A stretch of 64,000 nucleotides of DNA from NCBI GenBank assembly GCA_026129905.1, contig JAHCHE010000032.1:1-64000 (forward strand), read 5' to 3'. Shown piece by piece: positions 25,869-35,210 of the stretch (its first letter is position 1; each line of letters opens with the position of its first letter). Origin of the DNA: Bryobacteraceae bacterium. GTDB taxonomy: Bacteria > Acidobacteriota > Terriglobia > Bryobacterales > Bryobacteraceae. The position numbers and the translations under genes were made by a program. The notes beneath the pieces are model-generated. The model saw only the letters and a program-made list of their open reading frames with translations, made no database searches and had not been told where the DNA came from.

Positions 25869-26603
25869 ATGAGGGGCAATGGGACGGTGTTCGTCAGTGG
25901 GGCCACCGGATATCTCGGCCGGCCTCTGATTTGCGCCCTGCTCGAGCGCGGGCACTCCGTCCGGGCGCTGGCGCGGCCCGGTTCGGAAAGCCGCGTGCCG
26001 CGAGGAGCGGACGTGATGCTGGGAAACGCTCTGGACGCCGCGTCGCTGACGCCGGCGCTCGACGCCGGGACCACGCTGGTTCATTTGACCGGCGCGCCGA
26101 AGCCCGCGCCGTGGAAAGGCCGCCAGTTCCGCGCGGTCGACGAGGCGTCGCTGCGCGCTTCGCTCGAAGCGGCCTGCCGCGCCCGCATCGCGCACCTCGT
26201 TTACGTCAGCGTGGCGCAACCGGCGCCGGTGATGCGGACCTATATCAAGGTGCGCCGCGAATGTGAAGAGGCCATCCGGGCCGGCGGAATACCGGCTACC
26301 CTGCTGCGGCCCTGGTATGTGGTCGGGGAAGGGCATCGCTGGCCTCTGTGTCTCATTCCGTGCTACAAGCTGGCGGAGTGGTTTCCGCTCACGCGTCAAG
26401 GCGCCCTCCGCCTGGGCCTGCTGCGCCACGAAGAGATGACCCGAGGGCTGGTGTGGGCGGTGGAGAACCCGCCGGCGACAGCGGCGGCCGGCCGGGGCGA
26501 ACCCCGCGTACTCACGGTGCCCGACATTCGGGCGCTCTGCCGGTTGGCGGAACTCCCGTCACCCGCCCCTGGGGAGGTCCGCCATGCGAGGGCAGGGAAT
26601 TAG
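25869..26603 (+). CDS. NAD(P)-binding atypical SDR / NDUFA9-like protein
   Basis: A 244-aa Rossmann-fold protein with the nucleotide motif VSGATGYLGRPLICALLERG, a T-G-A strand end (LVHLTGAPKP) and a Y-x3-K-like YIKVRRECEEAIR. Sequences such as LLRPWYVVGEGHRWP are found in NmrA/NDUFA9-type extended SDRs, which often bind NAD(P) without a known reaction. It starts 170 bp from the divergent dehydratase. Function not predictable beyond cofactor binding. Confidence 0.75.
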   Translation: MRGNGTVFVSGATGYLGRPLICALLERGHSVRALARPGSESRVPRGADVMLGNALDAASLTPALDAGTTLVHLTGAPKPAPWKGRQFRAVDEASLRASLEAACRARIAHLVYVSVAQPAPVMRTYIKVRRECEEAIRAGGIPATLLRPWYVVGEGHRWPLCLIPCYKLAEWFPLTRQGALRLGLLRHEEMTRGLVWAVENPPATAAAGRGEPRVLTVPDIRALCRLAELPSPAPGEVRHARAGN

Positions 26604-26618
26604 CCTTTTGGCGGCGGA

Positions 26619-26640
26619 GAGTCCACACAAGTGTGGACTC
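26619..26640. repeat. Near-perfect 22-bp inverted repeat
   Basis: GAGTCCACAC-AA-GTGTGGACTC: two 10-bp arms fully complementary with a 2-bp centre. It lies 15 bp after one gene and 86 bp before the start of the next. There is no T-run, and the loop is too short for a good RNA hairpin, so a protein-binding operator seems likelier than a terminator. Confidence 0.7.
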
Positions 26641-26726
26641 GGCGCGCTGAGAGCGCACGCCACGTCCGCTTGATTAGCGGCCGGTCCGTAACGGGATTCC
26701 AAGGTCAATCCTCTTTTCTGCGACCA

Positions 26727-28538
26727 GTGCATACGCGACGCGATTTTCTGAACGGCGTGCTTCTCGGCAGCGGGGCGGCGCTCCTTCACGCCCCGGCGCC
26801 GGCCGAGGGCGCGCCGCCGATACCCGGCTTCAACGGCCCCGGCGGCGTCGGCGATTATGCGCTATCGAACGGCAATCGGTGGGAGGTGCTGGAGGCAGCC
26901 CACCGGATCCGCGACGGAGCGTATCGCGCGCGGACCGTCGCTGCCGCCGACACTGGCGAACGCTTCGACCTCGTCATCGTGGGAGCCGGCATGAGCGGCC
27001 TGGGCGCCGCGCTGCGGTTCTCCGAGTTCGCCGGCGCCAAGCAGACATGCCTTCTGCTGGACAACCATGCCATCTTCGGCGGCGAATCCAAGCGCAACGA
27101 AATGATCGTCGACGGGGTGCGCCTGTTTGCCCCCCAGGGGGCCAACGAGTTCGATATCCCGTCCGATCCCGCCGGCGACGCCTACAAGCTCTTCCAGCAA
27201 CTGCGCATCCCGATGCGCTTCGAGTATCGCGAGTGGCCCGCGAACCTGCGCCGTCTGGAATTCGACCGGACCAACTACGGCTTTCAGCACTGGCTCCACG
27301 CCCCGAGCTTCGGCCACCTGGTGGAGGGGCGGTGGGTCCGCGACTTCTGGACGAGCCACGCCTCCGACGAGTTGAAGAAGTGGAAGTACCACGGCGAGCG
27401 CTACTACGACGGCAAGGACTTCGAACCGTGGCTCGACTCGATGACCTACAAGGAATACATCGAGCGCGTCATGGGTCTGTCGCCCCGGGTCACCGCATTC
27501 GCCGATCCCATCCTCGCCGCCGCTGTCGGCCTGGGCTGCGACGCTCTTTCGGCCTACGCCGCGTACCAGGTGGGATTGCCCGGATTCCGCGGTTTTCGCG
27601 GAGGCGGCGGCTTCCCGCTCGAGTTCGACAAGGCGCCGGAAAACGAGTGGCACATGTTCCCGGGCGGCAACGCCGGCCTGGCGCGCTACGCGGTTAAAGC
27701 GCTGCTCCCCTCCGCAATCGGCGGTGGACACGACCTGAACGACGTCGTCAACGGCCGCGTGCAGTTCGACGAACTCGACCGCCCTGGCGCGCGCTTCCGC
27801 TTTCGCCTTTCCTCCACCGTCGTGCGCGTCGAACAGAGCAAGAAGGAGGTCGCCGTAACGTTTGAGTGTGAAGGCCGCCTGCATCGAGTTCGGGCGCGCG
27901 CTGTAGTGATGGCGAGCGGAAGCTGGATCAACCGCCACATCGTCGCGGACCTGCCGGAGGCCAAACGCGCCGCGCTCGGCGCCATGCTGCACTCGCCGGT
28001 CCTGGTGGCCAACGCCGGCGTCCGGCACTGGCGGTTTCTGTACGACCTGGGCATCACGTCGGCCCGCTGGACGGGAGGGTTCGGTTTCTGCTGCAACGTG
28101 CGGCAGCCGATGTCGCTGCCGGGCTACCGTCCTCCGTTTTCTCCCGACGCGCCCACCGTCCTCACCTTCTATATCCCGTACTACTTTCCCGGACTGCCGG
28201 CGCGCGACCAGGGCGCCAAGGGCCGCATGGAACTCCTCGGCGCCTCCTACGCCGTCATCGAGCGGCGCCTGCGCGAACAGATGCGCAAACTGTTCGGCGT
28301 CTCCGCCGAGCGGGCCATCGACGGCATCATCCTCAATCGCTGGGGCCACGCCTACGTCAATCCCACGCCCGGCTTCTATTTCCCCCGGGAGGGCCGCCCC
28401 GCGCCGCCCCAGGTGATTCGTGAGCCTCTTGGGAGGATCGCGTTCGGCCACTCGGAACTCTTCGGCCACCAGTTCTGGCTCGGCGCGATCCGCGAGGGCC
28501 GCCGCGCCGTCGATCAGCTTCGCGATTCGATCGCGTAG
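26727..28538 (+). CDS. FAD-dependent oxidoreductase, spermidine dehydrogenase-like, Tat leader
   Basis: A 603-aa flavoprotein. GTG 26727 gives the Tat leader HTRRDFLNGVLLGSGAALLH; a further in-frame start upstream at 26631 would bury it. The FAD motif DLVIVGAGMSGLGAALRF is at about 80-97. LLDNHAIFGGESKRNEM closely matches the region after the first strand in spermidine dehydrogenases. A second nucleotide stretch (VMASGSWINRHIV) and a C-terminal FAD loop (GRIAFGHSELFGHQFWLGAI) are present. It probably oxidises an amine in the periplasm, but acidobacterial members are uncharacterised. Confidence 0.78.
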   Translation: MHTRRDFLNGVLLGSGAALLHAPAPAEGAPPIPGFNGPGGVGDYALSNGNRWEVLEAAHRIRDGAYRARTVAAADTGERFDLVIVGAGMSGLGAALRFSEFAGAKQTCLLLDNHAIFGGESKRNEMIVDGVRLFAPQGANEFDIPSDPAGDAYKLFQQLRIPMRFEYREWPANLRRLEFDRTNYGFQHWLHAPSFGHLVEGRWVRDFWTSHASDELKKWKYHGERYYDGKDFEPWLDSMTYKEYIERVMGLSPRVTAFADPILAAAVGLGCDALSAYAAYQVGLPGFRGFRGGGGFPLEFDKAPENEWHMFPGGNAGLARYAVKALLPSAIGGGHDLNDVVNGRVQFDELDRPGARFRFRLSSTVVRVEQSKKEVAVTFECEGRLHRVRARAVVMASGSWINRHIVADLPEAKRAALGAMLHSPVLVANAGVRHWRFLYDLGITSARWTGGFGFCCNVRQPMSLPGYRPPFSPDAPTVLTFYIPYYFPGLPARDQGAKGRMELLGASYAVIERRLREQMRKLFGVSAERAIDGIILNRWGHAYVNPTPGFYFPREGRPAPPQVIREPLGRIAFGHSELFGHQFWLGAIREGRRAVDQLRDSIA

Positions 28539-28663
28539 CCGCCGCGCCGGAAAATCCCCGCCGTTTGAGGTAAGCTGGAAACCCGTGGCGAAGTTCCCGG
28601 CGCGCCCGGGAGCGGCTACGCGCCGCGGACCGCTACGCAAGCGATTCCTGTTCGGAGGTCGAA

Positions 28664-29611
28664 ATGAGCAAGCGCAGTTCTATCGGATCATGGGCATACA
28701 CGATCGGCCCCTACGCGGAGCACCCGGTCGACTTCGACACCGTCTGCCGCAAATTGAAGGAGCTGAATTTTGAAGGCGTCGAGCTTGGCGCCTTCCCGCC
28801 GCATCCCAACCCCGGCAATCCCGCCGGAGCGAACGACAATTGGCCCGGCGCCATGCCCGAGAAATCCCAGCGCCAGGAACTGAAGGCGAAGATGGCCGAG
28901 CGCGGCCTGGGTCTCAGCGGCATCGCCGCCAATCTATGGGGCGAAAAGCTCATCAATACCGGCGATCCGTCGAAATACATCGAGGAATTTCGCAAAAATT
29001 CCGAATTTTCCCGCGACGTCGGCATCCAGGGCATTCGCGTCGATTGCGTCCAGCCGCCCACCATTCTGCGCGAAATCGATTATGAAACGGCCATGGCGCG
29101 GGTAGTGAACGCGTGGAAAACCTGCTGCGACATTGCCGCCGGAAACGGACAGTTCGTCGTTTGGGAGTTCGAGCCGGGATTCGCGTTCAACAAGCCGGGC
29201 GACATTGTCCGCATCCATGACGCCGTGAACAAAGACAATTTCGGCCTGATGTACGACACCTGCCACGGCCAGATGGTTGGCGTCGTGGGCGCGCGGCAGG
29301 AGGGCGAGAAGGAAGTCTTTCCGAACCAGGTGGACTTCATCCGCGCGCTCTCGGGCCGCATCTTTCATATCCACGTGATCGACTCCGATAACACTTGTCA
29401 CAAAGACGCCGACGGAAACGACGAAACCTCCGCCCACCCGCCGTTCGGCCTGGGAGTCCTCGATTTCGACGAACTCATGCCCGAGCTGACGAGAGCCGCG
29501 CGCCTGCCGCACGACTGGTGGACGATCGACCTGTGCTTCTGGCCCGACGCGTGGGCCGCGACGGCGCAGTGCAAGACGAAGCTCGACGAACTGATCGCCA
29601 AGTACGGTTGA
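28664..29611 (+). CDS. Sugar phosphate isomerase/epimerase (xylose isomerase-like TIM barrel)
   Basis: A 315-aa AP endonuclease 2/xylose-isomerase-fold protein. Metal ligands are suggested by [30 protein letters not shown] and a C-terminal [13 protein letters not shown] 28664 follows GGAGGTCGAA. It is followed 37 bp later by a Gfo/Idh/MocA gene, the commonest partner in inositol- and glycoside-type catabolic operons. Substrate not assigned. Confidence 0.85.
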   Translation: MSKRSSIGSWAYTIGPYAEHPVDFDTVCRKLKELNFEGVELGAFPPHPNPGNPAGANDNWPGAMPEKSQRQELKAKMAERGLGLSGIAANLWGEKLINTGDPSKYIEEFRKNSEFSRDVGIQGIRVDCVQPPTILREIDYETAMARVVNAWKTCCDIAAGNGQFVVWEFEPGFAFNKPGDIVRIHDAVNKDNFGLMYDTCHGQMVGVVGARQEGEKEVFPNQVDFIRALSGRIFHIHVIDSDNTCHKDADGNDETSAHPPFGLGVLDFDELMPELTRAARLPHDWWTIDLCFWPDAWAATAQCKTKLDELIAKYG

Positions 29612-29648
29612 GGTGCGCGCGACCGCCAAAAGAAAGGAACGCTTCGCC

Positions 29649-30815
29649 ATGGCAAAACAACTTCGTATCGGAATGATCGGCTACGGCTTCATGGGCCGCG
29701 CGCATTCGAACGCCTATAAGCGCTTGAACGATTTCTTTCCGGTTGAGCACCGTCCCGTGTTAAAGGTTGCCTGCGCCCGCTCCGAAGAAAAAGCGAAGGC
29801 ATTCGCGGAAAATTGGGGCTACGAACGGATTGAAACCGACTGGCGGAAGGTGGTGGCGTCTCCCGACGTCGACGTCATCGACATCTGTTCTCCCAACGAT
29901 ACCCACTACGATATCGCCCTGACGGCGGCCCGGAACAAGAAGATGATTCTTTGCGAAAAGCCGCTCGCCATGAACGTCCGCCAGGCGGAGGAGATGGCCC
30001 GGGCGGTGGAGGAAGCCGGCGTCCCGAACATGGTCTGGTTCAACTATCGCCGCGTTCCGTCCATCGCGCTCGCCAAGCAGATTGTCGACGAAGGCCGCAT
30101 CGGCCAGCCGTTTCACTACCGCGCCACCTACCTTCAGGACTGGACAATCTCTCCTGACGTCCCGCAGGGCGGCGCCGCGCTTTGGCGTCTCGACGTCGAT
30201 GTCGCCGGCTCCGGCGTCACCGGCGACCTGCTCGCGCATTCCATCGACACGGCGATGTGGCTCAACGGCGGCATCGCGCGCGTGGTGGCCCAAACCCGCA
30301 CATTCGTCACCGAGCGCGTCCACGCCGTCACCGGTCAGGTGCAGCCGGTGGGCATCGACGACGCTTGCATGTTCCTGGCCGAGTTCGCCAACGGCTCGAT
30401 GGGCACGTTCGAATCCACCCGCTACGCCCGCGGCCGCAAGAACTTCAACACTTTCGAGTTGAACGGCGCCGACGGCAGCGTCTATTTCGATCTGGAGGAG
30501 CCCGAGTACTTGCAGTTTTTCGAGTACAAGCAACTCCAGTCCGGCAAAAAGCTGGAGTCGCACCTGACGGGCTGGCGCAAAATCCACAGCACGAATTCCG
30601 AGCACCCCTACATGAAGCACTACTGGGTGCCGGGCACGTGCATCGGCTACGAACACACCTTTCTGAACGCGCTGGCCGACTTCGTCGAGGGCATCGAGAC
30701 CGGCAAACCCGCCCAGCCCGACTTCCGCAACGCCCTCGAGACCCAGCGGGTCTGCGACGCCGTACTGGAATCCGCCCGCTCCGGCCAGTGGGTGGAGACG
30801 GGGGTTGGGCTGTAA
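29649..30815 (+). CDS. Gfo/Idh/MocA family oxidoreductase (cytoplasmic)
   Basis: A 388-aa protein with no Tat leader, unlike the paralogs at 2755 and 15970. Rossmann motif [17 protein letters not shown] at 7-23, [13 protein letters not shown], catalytic lysine in CEKPLAMN, and the substrate-domain histidine in [14 protein letters not shown] long insertion near the C-terminus ([18 protein letters not shown]) is typical of one large family branch. ATG 29649 follows GAAAGGAAC. Operon with the isomerase upstream; likely oxidises a sugar intermediate. Confidence 0.87.
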   Translation: MAKQLRIGMIGYGFMGRAHSNAYKRLNDFFPVEHRPVLKVACARSEEKAKAFAENWGYERIETDWRKVVASPDVDVIDICSPNDTHYDIALTAARNKKMILCEKPLAMNVRQAEEMARAVEEAGVPNMVWFNYRRVPSIALAKQIVDEGRIGQPFHYRATYLQDWTISPDVPQGGAALWRLDVDVAGSGVTGDLLAHSIDTAMWLNGGIARVVAQTRTFVTERVHAVTGQVQPVGIDDACMFLAEFANGSMGTFESTRYARGRKNFNTFELNGADGSVYFDLEEPEYLQFFEYKQLQSGKKLESHLTGWRKIHSTNSEHPYMKHYWVPGTCIGYEHTFLNALADFVEGIETGKPAQPDFRNALETQRVCDAVLESARSGQWVETGVGL

Positions 30816-31119
30816 CGTTGCGGTCCGGCGCGGCGAACGGCCAAGCTTTGATCCGCGCCGGACGTTCTCAACGTACGGTCTCCCCGTGTAACGTCGATTG
30901 TAACGTACCCCTCCGGACCCCTGATTTTATTGATCTGTAACCGTTACTAACGCCACTCTGCCAGATCGGCGCGGGTATTCTCATCCAAGCCGCGCGTTGG
31001 CGATCAACGGCATGCGGCTCTGGTTGGGGCTTGCGACGCTGGGACGCCAAACCCTCCGCGGCGGCGGGTCCCAACCGGCGAAGAAAACGAGAAACACGCA
31101 GAGAAAGGGCAAACAGTCA
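30816..31119 (+). promoter_or_regulatory. Long leader with palindromic element and TGTAAC array
   Basis: This gene-free 304-bp region carries a 31-bp element (30924-30954) centred on the perfect palindrome GTAAC-C-GTTAC (30937-30947), followed by TAACGCC. A nearly identical copy (28 of 31) is at 34288-34318, before the paralogous gene. TATTCT at about 30977-30982, after CCAGATCGG, is matched by CCAGACCGG and TATTCT in the other leader and may be the -10. Single TGTAAC motifs also occur at 30811-30816, 30887-30892 and 30899-30904. GAGAAAGGG before 31120 is the ribosome-binding site. Confidence 0.65.
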
Positions 31120-31881
31120 ATGAACAAGAACATCAGGATAAGGGCAAGCGTGCCGCGCAGGTGCGGGTTGGGGTGGCAGGTATTCAAATGCGGCGGCCAC
31201 GTACTTCCGGTTGTCGCCGCCCTGGCGATGCTGGCCGTGGCCGGATCGAACCCTCTCAGTGCAGCAAACACTGTCTCCCCGCCCGGTTTCAAGGTGTCCG
31301 TGCCGTTGAATGCGGCCGAACTGAGCGCCCGGTGGTGGCAGTGGAATCTGGAAACGCCGAACGGCATCAACCCGACGCTCGATTTCACCGGCGTCAATTG
31401 CGGAAAGGAGCAGGAGTTCCCGCCTCTATTCTTCCTGGCGGGCGCCCCGGTGGACACGCCGGTTACCCGCTCCTGCACGGTTCCGGCCGGAAAGACCCTC
31501 TTCTTCCCCATGATCACCGTCGAGTGCTCCAACCTCGAGGAGCCGCCGTTCTTCGGCAGCAAAGCATCCGAACTGCGCAATTGCGTGAAACCCTGGCTGA
31601 ACAACGTAACCTTGAGCCTGAAGATCGATGGCGTCACCGTGGCAAGTTCGGCAAACCTGGCCAAGTTTCGGGCGATGTCGCCGCTCTACGCCTTCACCCT
31701 CCCGCAGGACAACCAATTGGGGAAGCCGGGCGGGACATCGGGGATCTCCGTCTCCGACGGCTTCTGGATCGCGGTGAAGCTGACCAAAGGCAACCACGTG
31801 CTCCAGTTCAAGGCCCGGGTGAACTCCGGACCGGCCGCGGGCTTCGAACAGGACATTCTGTACTACCTGACGCAGCAGTGA
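31120..31881 (+). CDS. Secreted protein of unknown function, paralog A
   Basis: 253 aa, not a family I recognise. A basic N-terminus and hydrophobic stretch (VLPVVAALAMLAVAGSNPLSA) form a signal peptide. The mature part has R-W-W-Q-W, three conserved cysteine positions (NCGKEQ, SCTVPAGK, VECSNLE), a PFFG motif, a fourth cysteine in LRNCVKP, and a C-terminal sandwich-like segment (SDGFWIAVKLTKGNHVLQF). The same plan is present in the protein at 34430. The two flank a winged-helix/TolB membrane protein on the opposite strand and share a leader element, so they look co-regulated. Confidence 0.75.
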   Translation: MNKNIRIRASVPRRCGLGWQVFKCGGHVLPVVAALAMLAVAGSNPLSAANTVSPPGFKVSVPLNAAELSARWWQWNLETPNGINPTLDFTGVNCGKEQEFPPLFFLAGAPVDTPVTRSCTVPAGKTLFFPMITVECSNLEEPPFFGSKASELRNCVKPWLNNVTLSLKIDGVTVASSANLAKFRAMSPLYAFTLPQDNQLGKPGGTSGISVSDGFWIAVKLTKGNHVLQFKARVNSGPAAGFEQDILYYLTQQ

Positions 31882-31919
31882 GGGGTCTCCGCCGCGATGC
31901 CGGCGCCGCTTCCCCGTCC

Positions 31920-34073
31920 TCAGCGGAAGTTCTCGACCATCATCAGGTCGGCGCCGATTCGCCGGCGGCTGGCGTACAGAAGCGAGCGGCCGTCGGGAGC
32001 GACCGAAAGCCCGTTCCCGGCGGCCGACGCCAGCGCCACGTCCTTTGCCTTGCCGTCGGCGAAGCTGAGGAACGCGATGCGGGTCTTCCGGCCCACCCGC
32101 GACAGGAACCAAATGCCATCGCGAACCGGAAAGAATCCCCGATAGGAGATGGAGTTCAAGACCTCCTTTTCCTCGCCGCCGTCTACGGGGATGCTCCACA
32201 GCGCCGTATCGAGCTTGCTCGTTTTCGTGTAGTACACCAGCTTGCCGTCGAACGACTCGAACGCCACATGCCCCCCGTCTTTGGTCACCTGAACCGCGTC
32301 GCCGCCCCCCGCCGGCGCCTTCCACACCTGGTTCTCTTCCGTCCGGTCCGACGCGAAATAGATCCACTTGCCGTCGCGAGACCAGCTTGGAATCGCGTCC
32401 AGCGCCGGATGGTTCGTGATCTGGCGGGGAGTCCCGCCGTTGGCGTCGATGACGAACACCTCCCACTGGCCCTTCGCATTGCTGTCGAAGGCGATCTTCG
32501 TTCCGTCGGGAGACCACCTTGGCGTAGCGGTGTAGCGCTTCATAAACGTTAATTGCTGCTGGTTGCTCCCGTCGGCGTCGCACACCCAGATTTCGAAGTC
32601 GCCCGAGCGGTCCGACGCGAAGGCGATCCTTTTCCCGTCGGGGGAGTATTGCGGTCCGGTGTCGTTTCTCGTCGAAGCGACCAGCGGCGCCATCGACCCC
32701 TGTCCGGCGGCATCGATCTTGAGCCGCCAGATATCCGAGTCGAAAACCTCGCGCGCATAGACCAGGCGGGCCCCCGCGGCGCCGCCGGGCCGCGAGATCG
32801 CCAGTCTGGTACCCGCCACCCCGGCGTGCGAAAGGCGCCGAGGCGGTCCCGAGCCGTCCATCGGCACGCGCCACAGCCGGTATTCAAAGGATCCCGCATT
32901 CCCGCACAGGACAATGTCGCGTCCATCCGGAGCCCACGCGAGGCCCGCGACTTCCGCCGGATCGCCGGAGAATACCAGGCGGGGCCTATCGACCGGCGCC
33001 ATGACCCCGGATAGCTTCTGCACCATCAGACGATTTGCGCGCACAAAGGCCACGTTTCGACCGTCCGAAGAGACCACCGGACGGAAATCCCCGGTTATGT
33101 TCGCCGGCGGCGTCGTCAACCGGCGTGTTTCGCGGGTCTGCGGCGAAAGCAGGAAGAGCGCGTTCGGGCCGTTCTGCGGTCCCGCGTCGGAGACAACCAG
33201 CCAGCGGCTGTCCGGCATCCATGCCACGTCCGCCGATCCGTACAGCGTCGCCACCAGCGGTCCGGGTTCACCCAGCGCCGTCATCAGGCGGAGTTCCACG
33301 GCGGCGGGTCCCGCTTCGCGCAAGTAGGCGATCCACTTGCCGTCCGGCGACCAGGCAGGGCGGAACGTTTCCGCCGCGTCGCGCGTCAGCCGCACCGGGT
33401 TCGACGACTCGAGGCGCTGAACCCAGATGTCCGTATTGCCGTGTTTCTCCCCGTCCCAGGTGAACGCTACGTATTCTCCATCCGGCGACAACGTCGGATC
33501 GGATTCCAGCCCGTCGTAGACCGTGACTGGCTTCGGCTCGAGTACCGGCTCCGGCTCGATCACCGGTTCGCGCGTGTGCCACAGCGCGACGGCGGCAAAG
33601 CCCAGCGCCGCCGCCATCACGGGCGCCGGAAATGTCACGCGCCGCCTTTCCCGGGGCGGTCCCGAACCGCCGGCATCGCCCGCCGTGTCCGGAGCTTTAC
33701 GACGCTGCCGGAAATTCACCGAGTAGTGACCGGCCGGAATCTCGATGGTGAGCGTGTCGTCGCCGCCGCCGTTCTGATAGTATTCGGCGAGTTTCGAGCG
33801 CAGGCGGTTCGCGTGCACCCGTACGATCGCGTCCAGGCGGGAATCGAAGGAGTCCCCCCGGTCGAACACGTCGAGAGCAACCTCGTGCTCCTTGGGGGCG
33901 TTCGGAACCTGGGTCAGCTTGCGCTCGACCAGATAGCGCAATAGCCGTGAGAGCCGCTCGGCGTGCGCGAACTCGGGGCTGGCGAGGATTCGTTCGAGGT
34001 GCTTTCGTGCTGCCTCGCGGTCCGACGCCGAAAGTGGTTCCGGCTGCCCGCCGCCATTGGTCAGGTCTGACAT
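31920..34073 (-). CDS. Winged-helix-like / TolB beta-propeller membrane protein
   Basis: 717 aa. The N-terminal cytoplasmic domain (about 14-125) contains LSRLLRYLVERKL, EHEVALDVFDRGDSFD and IVRVHANRLRSKLAEYY, the winged-helix/transcription-regulator domain common in Solibacter-type genomes. One membrane helix follows (VTFPAPVMAAALGFAAVALW). The periplasmic part is a TolB/WD40-type propeller with repeated S-P-D-G motifs (DPTLSPDGEYVAFTW, PQYSPDGKRIAFASDRSGDF, PRWSPDGTKIAFDS). The layout resembles CadC/ToxR-type one-component regulators with a propeller sensor. Position between two genes carrying the GTAACCGTTAC element makes it the obvious candidate for their regulator; this is inference. Confidence 0.8.
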   Translation of the reverse strand: MSDLTNGGGQPEPLSASDREAARKHLERILASPEFAHAERLSRLLRYLVERKLTQVPNAPKEHEVALDVFDRGDSFDSRLDAIVRVHANRLRSKLAEYYQNGGGDDTLTIEIPAGHYSVNFRQRRKAPDTAGDAGGSGPPRERRRVTFPAPVMAAALGFAAVALWHTREPVIEPEPVLEPKPVTVYDGLESDPTLSPDGEYVAFTWDGEKHGNTDIWVQRLESSNPVRLTRDAAETFRPAWSPDGKWIAYLREAGPAAVELRLMTALGEPGPLVATLYGSADVAWMPDSRWLVVSDAGPQNGPNALFLLSPQTRETRRLTTPPANITGDFRPVVSSDGRNVAFVRANRLMVQKLSGVMAPVDRPRLVFSGDPAEVAGLAWAPDGRDIVLCGNAGSFEYRLWRVPMDGSGPPRRLSHAGVAGTRLAISRPGGAAGARLVYAREVFDSDIWRLKIDAAGQGSMAPLVASTRNDTGPQYSPDGKRIAFASDRSGDFEIWVCDADGSNQQQLTFMKRYTATPRWSPDGTKIAFDSNAKGQWEVFVIDANGGTPRQITNHPALDAIPSWSRDGKWIYFASDRTEENQVWKAPAGGGDAVQVTKDGGHVAFESFDGKLVYYTKTSKLDTALWSIPVDGGEEKEVLNSISYRGFFPVRDGIWFLSRVGRKTRIAFLSFADGKAKDVALASAAGNGLSVAPDGRSLLYASRRRIGADLMMVENFR

Positions 34074-34429
34074 TGCCTGCCGCTTACTCCGAGGGGACGC
34101 CTGCCTCGGCGCAGAATTGTGACCCTATGATCGGGAAAGGAGCCCACCCAGGCGGAACGATCCGTCGCCGAGGGCTTCTTACTTCCGGCTCAGGCCCCTC
34201 GACGACGTTAAGAACGTCCCTTCCCCGCCGATGTAACGCTGCTGTATCTGCGCTAGTGTAACCCGCCGGAAACGCGTCTGGCAAGCGTTTTTATTGAGGT
34301 GTAACCGTTACTAACGCCCGCCGAAGGGCCAGACCGGCTATTCTGACCCAGTTCGCGCCGCCGCCCTCGCCGAATCTGGGATGGGAAAGGCGGCCGCGAG
34401 GGAGACGACACCGAAAAAAGGAGCAGACC
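34074..34429 (+). promoter_or_regulatory. Leader of paralog B with the second palindromic element
   Basis: This 356-bp gene-free region lies between the divergent regulator and paralog B. The 31-bp element at 34288-34318 contains GTAAC-C-GTTAC (34301-34311) and TAACGCC. Extra TGTAAC motifs are at 34232-34237 and 34257-34262. CCAGACCGG and TATTCT follow, as in the paralog A leader. The regulator's own promoter must also lie here, so the same sites could act in both directions. AAAAAAGGAG precedes the ATG at 34430. Confidence 0.65.
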
Positions 34430-35137
34430 ATGACGATCAGAATTGAAAGCACCGCGATGCGCCCCCTCTGGCTGGCGCTTGCCCTCGTGTTGCTGGCGGC
34501 CGCGCTGAGCTTGCCGGCCAACGCGCAAGGCGGAATCTATCCACCCGATTCGACGCCGAACGGAAACACCTACGGCGAGTGGAGCGCGCTCTGGTGGCGC
34601 TGGTTCCTCTCCATAGACGCCGATGAACATCCCGCCCTCGGGGGCGACTGCGCCACGGGGCAGCTGGGTTCGGTTTGGTACCTTGCGACCGTGCCTAGTG
34701 TCGGGGCGCCCAGGCTGGTTAACTGCACCATTCCTTCAGGAAAGCTGCTGCTCATTCCGCTCATCAATGTTGAGTGCTCGAATGTGGAGCCAACTCCATT
34801 TTACGGCGAGTCTGCTGAAGACCGCCAGAAGTGCGCGAACGCGCTAATGGATAGGGCAGCAAGTCTGGCCGCCTGGGTGGACGGCAAGCACGTCTCGAAC
34901 ATCAAGAACTTCCGATTTACGTCGCCGAACTTCAGCTTCGTGCCCCACCCAAACAATCTCTTTGGGATAGAGGCCAGTACCGGCGAAGCCGTCGGCGACG
35001 GATACTATCTCATGCTGGCTCCTATGTCGCCAGGTACACACACGATTCGTGTGATGGGCAGTTTGCACGTACGGTTGGATGATCCTCCACCAGCTCAAGT
35101 CAGGATCGACACGACATTCGTGATCAACGTTCAGTAA
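34430..35137 (+). CDS. Secreted protein of unknown function, paralog B
   Basis: A 235-aa exported protein. Signal peptide LWLALALVLLAAALSLPANA. The mature part repeats the plan of paralog A: ALWWRWFLS, CATGQ, NCTIPSGKLLLIPLINVECS, PFYGES, QKCANALMD, a W-V-D-G-K motif and GDGYYLMLAPMSPGTHTIRV. Four cysteines line up with paralog A. The C-terminal segment looks like a beta-sandwich strand pair. No enzyme motif was seen. The shared leader element and the regulator between them argue for a joint function, perhaps surface or envelope related. Confidence 0.75.
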   Translation: MTIRIESTAMRPLWLALALVLLAAALSLPANAQGGIYPPDSTPNGNTYGEWSALWWRWFLSIDADEHPALGGDCATGQLGSVWYLATVPSVGAPRLVNCTIPSGKLLLIPLINVECSNVEPTPFYGESAEDRQKCANALMDRAASLAAWVDGKHVSNIKNFRFTSPNFSFVPHPNNLFGIEASTGEAVGDGYYLMLAPMSPGTHTIRVMGSLHVRLDDPPPAQVRIDTTFVINVQ

Positions 35138-35210
35138 CCCCGGCGGCGACCCCAGGCCGGGGCGCGGATTCCCCGCTCGCGATCACTCCCGCGAGCGGCC
35201 CCGCCCCGGT

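Noticed and set aside
28598-28612. GGCGCGCCCGG resembling the tRNA-Arg 3' end, considered as a second attachment site
   Set aside because: Only 11 bases match, in GC-rich DNA 9 kb away; chance is sufficient.
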